From positions 1 to 8,452 of the forward strand of contig DAEH01000057.1 in the NCBI GenBank assembly GCA_002497685.1: 8,452 nucleotides of DNA. The letters are read 5' to 3'. The notes under the pieces were generated by a model. It was not told the origin of the DNA and made no database searches. It was given only the letters and a program-made list of their open reading frames with translations. The position numbers were made by a program, and so were the translations under genes. Shown in pieces: positions 6,084 through 8,452 of this stretch (position 1 is the stretch's first letter; every line of letters starts with the position of its first letter). This DNA is from Euryarchaeota archaeon UBA169 (GTDB lineage: Archaea > Thermoplasmatota > Poseidoniia > MGIII > CG-Epi1).

Positions 6084-6146
6084 ATGAAATTAAACCAATT
6101 TTTTGTAAATGATGAGTCATTTCTGCCACCTTTGGGGGTGGCCTAA
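6084..6146 (+). CDS. 20-aa leader ORF ending directly before the ribonucleotide reductase start
   Basis: The ORF runs ATG to TAA over 20 codons; the peptide begins MKLNQFFVND and ends PPLGVA. It is in the same frame as the reductase, and its TAA (6144-6146) touches the TTG start at 6147. A TATA-like box 24 to 32 bases upstream would put the transcription start at its ATG. Its last codons contain the whole hairpin 6125-6142 that hides the reductase Shine-Dalgarno-like sequence, so translating it should open that hairpin and leave the ribosome at the reductase start. Alternatives are a non-translated 5' region with a chance ORF, or an old N-terminal extension cut by a stop codon. No amino acid run typical of classical attenuators is present. 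Confidence 0.5.
   Translation: MKLNQFFVNDESFLPPLGVA
6125..6142 (+). promoter_or_regulatory. Hairpin sequestering the ribonucleotide reductase Shine-Dalgarno sequence
   Basis: GCCACC (6125-6130) pairs perfectly with GGTGGC (6137-6142) around the loop TTTGGG. The G-run GGGGGTGG (6134-6141) can pair with the 3' end of 16S rRNA (CACCTCC, with G-U wobbles) and lies 5 nt before the TTG at 6147, a good ribosome-binding distance. The CCACC arm thus mimics the anti-Shine-Dalgarno. Folding would block initiation, and a ribosome on the leader ORF would unfold it. Confidence 0.6.
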
Positions 6147-8452
6147 TTGCCTGCCAAAGCTAATGCATTAAATGTATCCAGACACTTCACAGAAAACGGA
6201 AAAGATCCGTTTGACAAACTCTCTTGGTCAAAAAAAGATGTCGAAATAAGAAACTTTGATGGAACAGTTGCTTTTTCAATGAAAGGAGTTACACTTCCTG
6301 ACAACTATAGTCAAGTCGCATCTAATGTTCTTGCCCAAAAGTATCTTAGAAAAGCTGGAATACCTAAAAAGGTTAGAAAGGTTAAGGAGAAAGCAGTTCC
6401 TTCTTGGCTTCAGAAAAGCGTTCCCGACCTCAAGGCTATGGAAGATTTACCTGAGAGTGATAAATTCGGAGAGGAAGTAGATGGTAAGCAAACATTTAGA
6501 CGTCTAGCTGGTACTTGGACATATTGGGGATGGAAACATGGTTATTTTGCAAGTGAGGACGATGCCAAAGCGTATTTTGATGAGATGTGCTACATGCTGG
6601 CTTCCCAAATGGTTTCACCAAATTCACCACAGTGGTTTAACACGGGATTAAATTGGGCTTATGGAATTGAGGGGCCTGCTCAGGGGCATTATTTCGTTAA
6701 TCCTAAGACTGGTGAATTGGAACGTTCAGTAAATGCATATGAGCATCCACAGCCACATGCTTGTTTTATTCAATCAGTTTCGGATGATTTAGTTAATGAA
6801 GGTGGAATTATGGACTTGTGGACTCGAGAAGCTCGTTTGTTCAAGTTTGGTTCAGGAACTGGTAGCAACTTTTCAAGGATAAGAGGAGATGGAGAACCAC
6901 TTTCAGGAGGAGGTATGTCTTCAGGACTTATGTCTTTCTTACGTATTGGAGATCGAGCTGCCGGTGCAATAAAGTCCGGAGGTACAACACGAAGGGCTGC
7001 AAAGATGGTTAGCTTGGATATGGACCATCCAGATATTGAAGCATTTATTGATTGGAAATTAACAGAAGAAGAAAAAGTCGCAGCTTTAGTTTCAGGTTCT
7101 CAGCATCTTCAGAATCATGCTAACGAAATTTTGGCAGCAATAGAAGCCCATCCAGATGAAGATACGAAGTTTAATCAGTCTAAAAATAGGCCATTAGCTC
7201 AGGCAATCAGTGTTGCGTTGCAGGCTTATGTTCCTGAAAATATAATTGCCAGAGTTCTTGAATTAGGAGAGCAAGGCTATACTCACATGGATATTGATAC
7301 TTATGATACTTCTTGGGAAGGTGATGCATATTCAACAGTTTCAGGTCAGAATAGTAATAATTCAGTAAGAGTTAGTAACGATTTCATGCAGTCCGTTCTT
7401 GATAATGGCGATTGGAATTTATTTTGGAGAACTGAATTAGACGATGCCAAAGAAGAAAATCGTGACCCTTCACCTTGTAAATCGATTCCAGCCAATGATC
7501 TTTGGGATAAAATATCAAAGGCAGCTTGGTCTTGCGCAGATCCTGGTTTACAATATGATACGACAATTAATGAGTGGCACACCTGTTCCCCAGATGGACC
7601 AATCAATGGCAGTAATCCATGTTCCGAATATATGTTTTTAGACGACACAGCATGTAATCTTGCCAGTCTTAACTTAGTTAAATTTTATGATGATGAAACT
7701 ACTAAGTTTGACACTGAAAAATACAGTCACGCGATAAGGTTATGGACTGTAGCGCTAGAAATATCGGTATTAATGGCTCAGTTTCCATCAGAAGCAATCG
7801 CACAACGCAGTTATGATTATCGAACCTTAGGTTTAGGATATGCTAATATTGGTTCATTATTGATGCGTATGGGAATTCCATACGATGATAATAGGGCTAC
7901 AGCAATTTGTGGAGCCCTTACCTCAATATTGGGCGGCGTTTCATATTCTGCAAGTGCAGAAATGTCATCAGTGCAAGGTCCTTTCCCAAGATATGAAAAT
8001 AACAAGGATAATATGCTGAGGGTTATGAGAAACCATAGAAGAGCGGCATATAATGTACCATCTGAAGAATATGAAGGTTTGACTGTAACTCCAAGGGGAA
8101 TCGACTCAAACTATTGTCCAGAGTATTTGCTTTCTGCAGCACAGAATTGCTGGGATCAAGTTGTTAGTGAAGGGGAGAAGTTTGGTTTTAGAAATGCTCA
8201 AGCCACAGTTATTGCTCCAACAGGAACAATTGGTATTGTAATGGATTGTGACACAACAGGTATTGAACCAGACTTTGCATTAGTAAAGTTTAAAACACTT
8301 GCAGGTGGAGGTATGCTCAGAATAATTAATCAATCAGTTCCAGTTGCATTAGATCGTTTAGGATATGATTCATCTCAGTCTAAGGAAATAGTGGATTATG
8401 TTATTGGAACAGGTACGTTCGTAGAATCTCCAGGAATTAATAGAGAGTCTCT
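6147..8452 (+). CDS. nrdJ: Adenosylcobalamin-dependent (class II) ribonucleoside-diphosphate reductase, 5' part
   Basis: This enzyme makes deoxyribonucleotides using adenosylcobalamin to form the thiyl radical. 768 codons are visible without a break, and the gene continues past the right edge; the long form is typically about 1,200 residues. Visible family marks: RHFTENGKDPFD near the N-terminus, SPNSPQWFNTG, HACFIQSV with redox Cys206, FGSGTGSNFS, AAGAIKSGGTTRRAAKMV, the active-site SNPCSE (N490, radical Cys492, E494), TACNLASLNL and PTGTIG (691-696) followed by MDCDTTGIEPDFALVKFK. No ATP-cone domain is seen at the N-terminus. TTG 6147 is the only start codon between the in-frame TAA at 6144-6146 and the conserved region, and has a G-rich ribosome site 5 nt upstream. 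The sequence is very like bacterial long NrdJ, so transfer is possible. The strongly conserved B12 dependence implies that the cell makes or imports cobalamin. Confidence 0.95.
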   Translation, partial: MPAKANALNVSRHFTENGKDPFDKLSWSKKDVEIRNFDGTVAFSMKGVTLPDNYSQVASNVLAQKYLRKAGIPKKVRKVKEKAVPSWLQKSVPDLKAMEDLPESDKFGEEVDGKQTFRRLAGTWTYWGWKHGYFASEDDAKAYFDEMCYMLASQMVSPNSPQWFNTGLNWAYGIEGPAQGHYFVNPKTGELERSVNAYEHPQPHACFIQSVSDDLVNEGGIMDLWTREARLFKFGSGTGSNFSRIRGDGEPLSGGGMSSGLMSFLRIGDRAAGAIKSGGTTRRAAKMVSLDMDHPDIEAFIDWKLTEEEKVAALVSGSQHLQNHANEILAAIEAHPDEDTKFNQSKNRPLAQAISVALQAYVPENIIARVLELGEQGYTHMDIDTYDTSWEGDAYSTVSGQNSNNSVRVSNDFMQSVLDNGDWNLFWRTELDDAKEENRDPSPCKSIPANDLWDKISKAAWSCADPGLQYDTTINEWHTCSPDGPINGSNPCSEYMFLDDTACNLASLNLVKFYDDETTKFDTEKYSHAIRLWTVALEISVLMAQFPSEAIAQRSYDYRTLGLGYANIGSLLMRMGIPYDDNRATAICGALTSILGGVSYSASAEMSSVQGPFPRYENNKDNMLRVMRNHRRAAYNVPSEEYEGLTVTPRGIDSNYCPEYLLSAAQNCWDQVVSEGEKFGFRNAQATVIAPTGTIGIVMDCDTTGIEPDFALVKFKTLAGGGMLRIINQSVPVALDRLGYDSSQSKEIVDYVIGTGTFVESPGINRES

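Noticed and set aside
5980..6146. Cobalamin riboswitch ahead of the B12-dependent reductase
   Set aside because: This was an attractive idea for a B12 enzyme, but no B12-box-like segment (AGCCAGGAGACCTGCC type) is present and the leader is too short for the full aptamer.
6084..6200. Leader ORF and nrdJ as one gene broken by a nonsense mutation
   Set aside because: nrdJ proteins start only a few residues before the conserved RxFT..G.DP segment, and a good ribosome-binding G-run lies just before the TTG, so no extension is needed. Not fully excluded.
7346..8005. Short ORFs on both strands inside the ribonucleotide reductase gene
   Set aside because: The reductase frame is continuous with conserved motifs throughout this stretch, so these are shadows.

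Overview
The window looks archaeal, most plausibly a marine planktonic Euryarchaeota-like genome. The lineage below the domain is inference with low confidence. Reasons: a geranylgeranyl-reductase-family flavoprotein (archaeal lipid saturation); very compact AT-rich DNA; frequent TTG/GTG starts; and four A/T-only or nearly A/T-only TATA-like boxes, each centred about 24 to 27 bases before a start codon, as expected for leaderless archaeal transcripts. Against a simple picture, the ribonucleotide reductase matches the long form common in bacteria, and the exporter is ArgO/LysE-like.

Region 1 (70-2930, + strand) is a tight operon: a 34-codon ORF, a LysE/ArgO-type amino acid exporter, a class I glutamine-amidotransferase-like gamma-glutamyl hydrolase, a PqqB-like metallo-beta-lactamase-fold protein and a SAM methyltransferase. 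Junctions are a 4-nt overlap, an 18-nt gap, an 8-nt overlap and a 1-nt overlap. The combination suggests processing and export of a small amino-acid- or gamma-glutamyl-derived compound, but no pathway can be assigned.

Region 2 (2918-5002, - strand) has a nitrilase-superfamily amidohydrolase followed, after 30 nt, by the geranylgeranyl reductase. The reductase runs into the methyltransferase gene tail-to-tail with a 13-nt overlap. The nitrilase is divergent from nadE (NAD+ synthetase, 5070-5873). The 67-nt gap between them carries a TATA-like box for each direction. The nitrilase has a segment resembling the glutaminase domain of glutamine-dependent NAD synthetases, so the two may form a split enzyme.

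Region 3 (5874-8452) is the most regulatory part. A 273-nt gap precedes the B12-dependent (class II) ribonucleotide reductase gene, which runs off the right edge. The gap holds T-tracts after nadE, a nested set of inverted repeats with recurring ACGTA motifs, a TATA-like box, and a 20-aa leader ORF (6084-6146). That ORF stops immediately before the reductase TTG start. A perfect 6-bp hairpin inside its last codons buries a strong Shine-Dalgarno-like G-run. This looks like a translation-coupled leader controlling dNTP synthesis, and it is the best candidate for something undescribed here.

No tRNA, rRNA, CRISPR array, insertion sequence or integration site was recognised.
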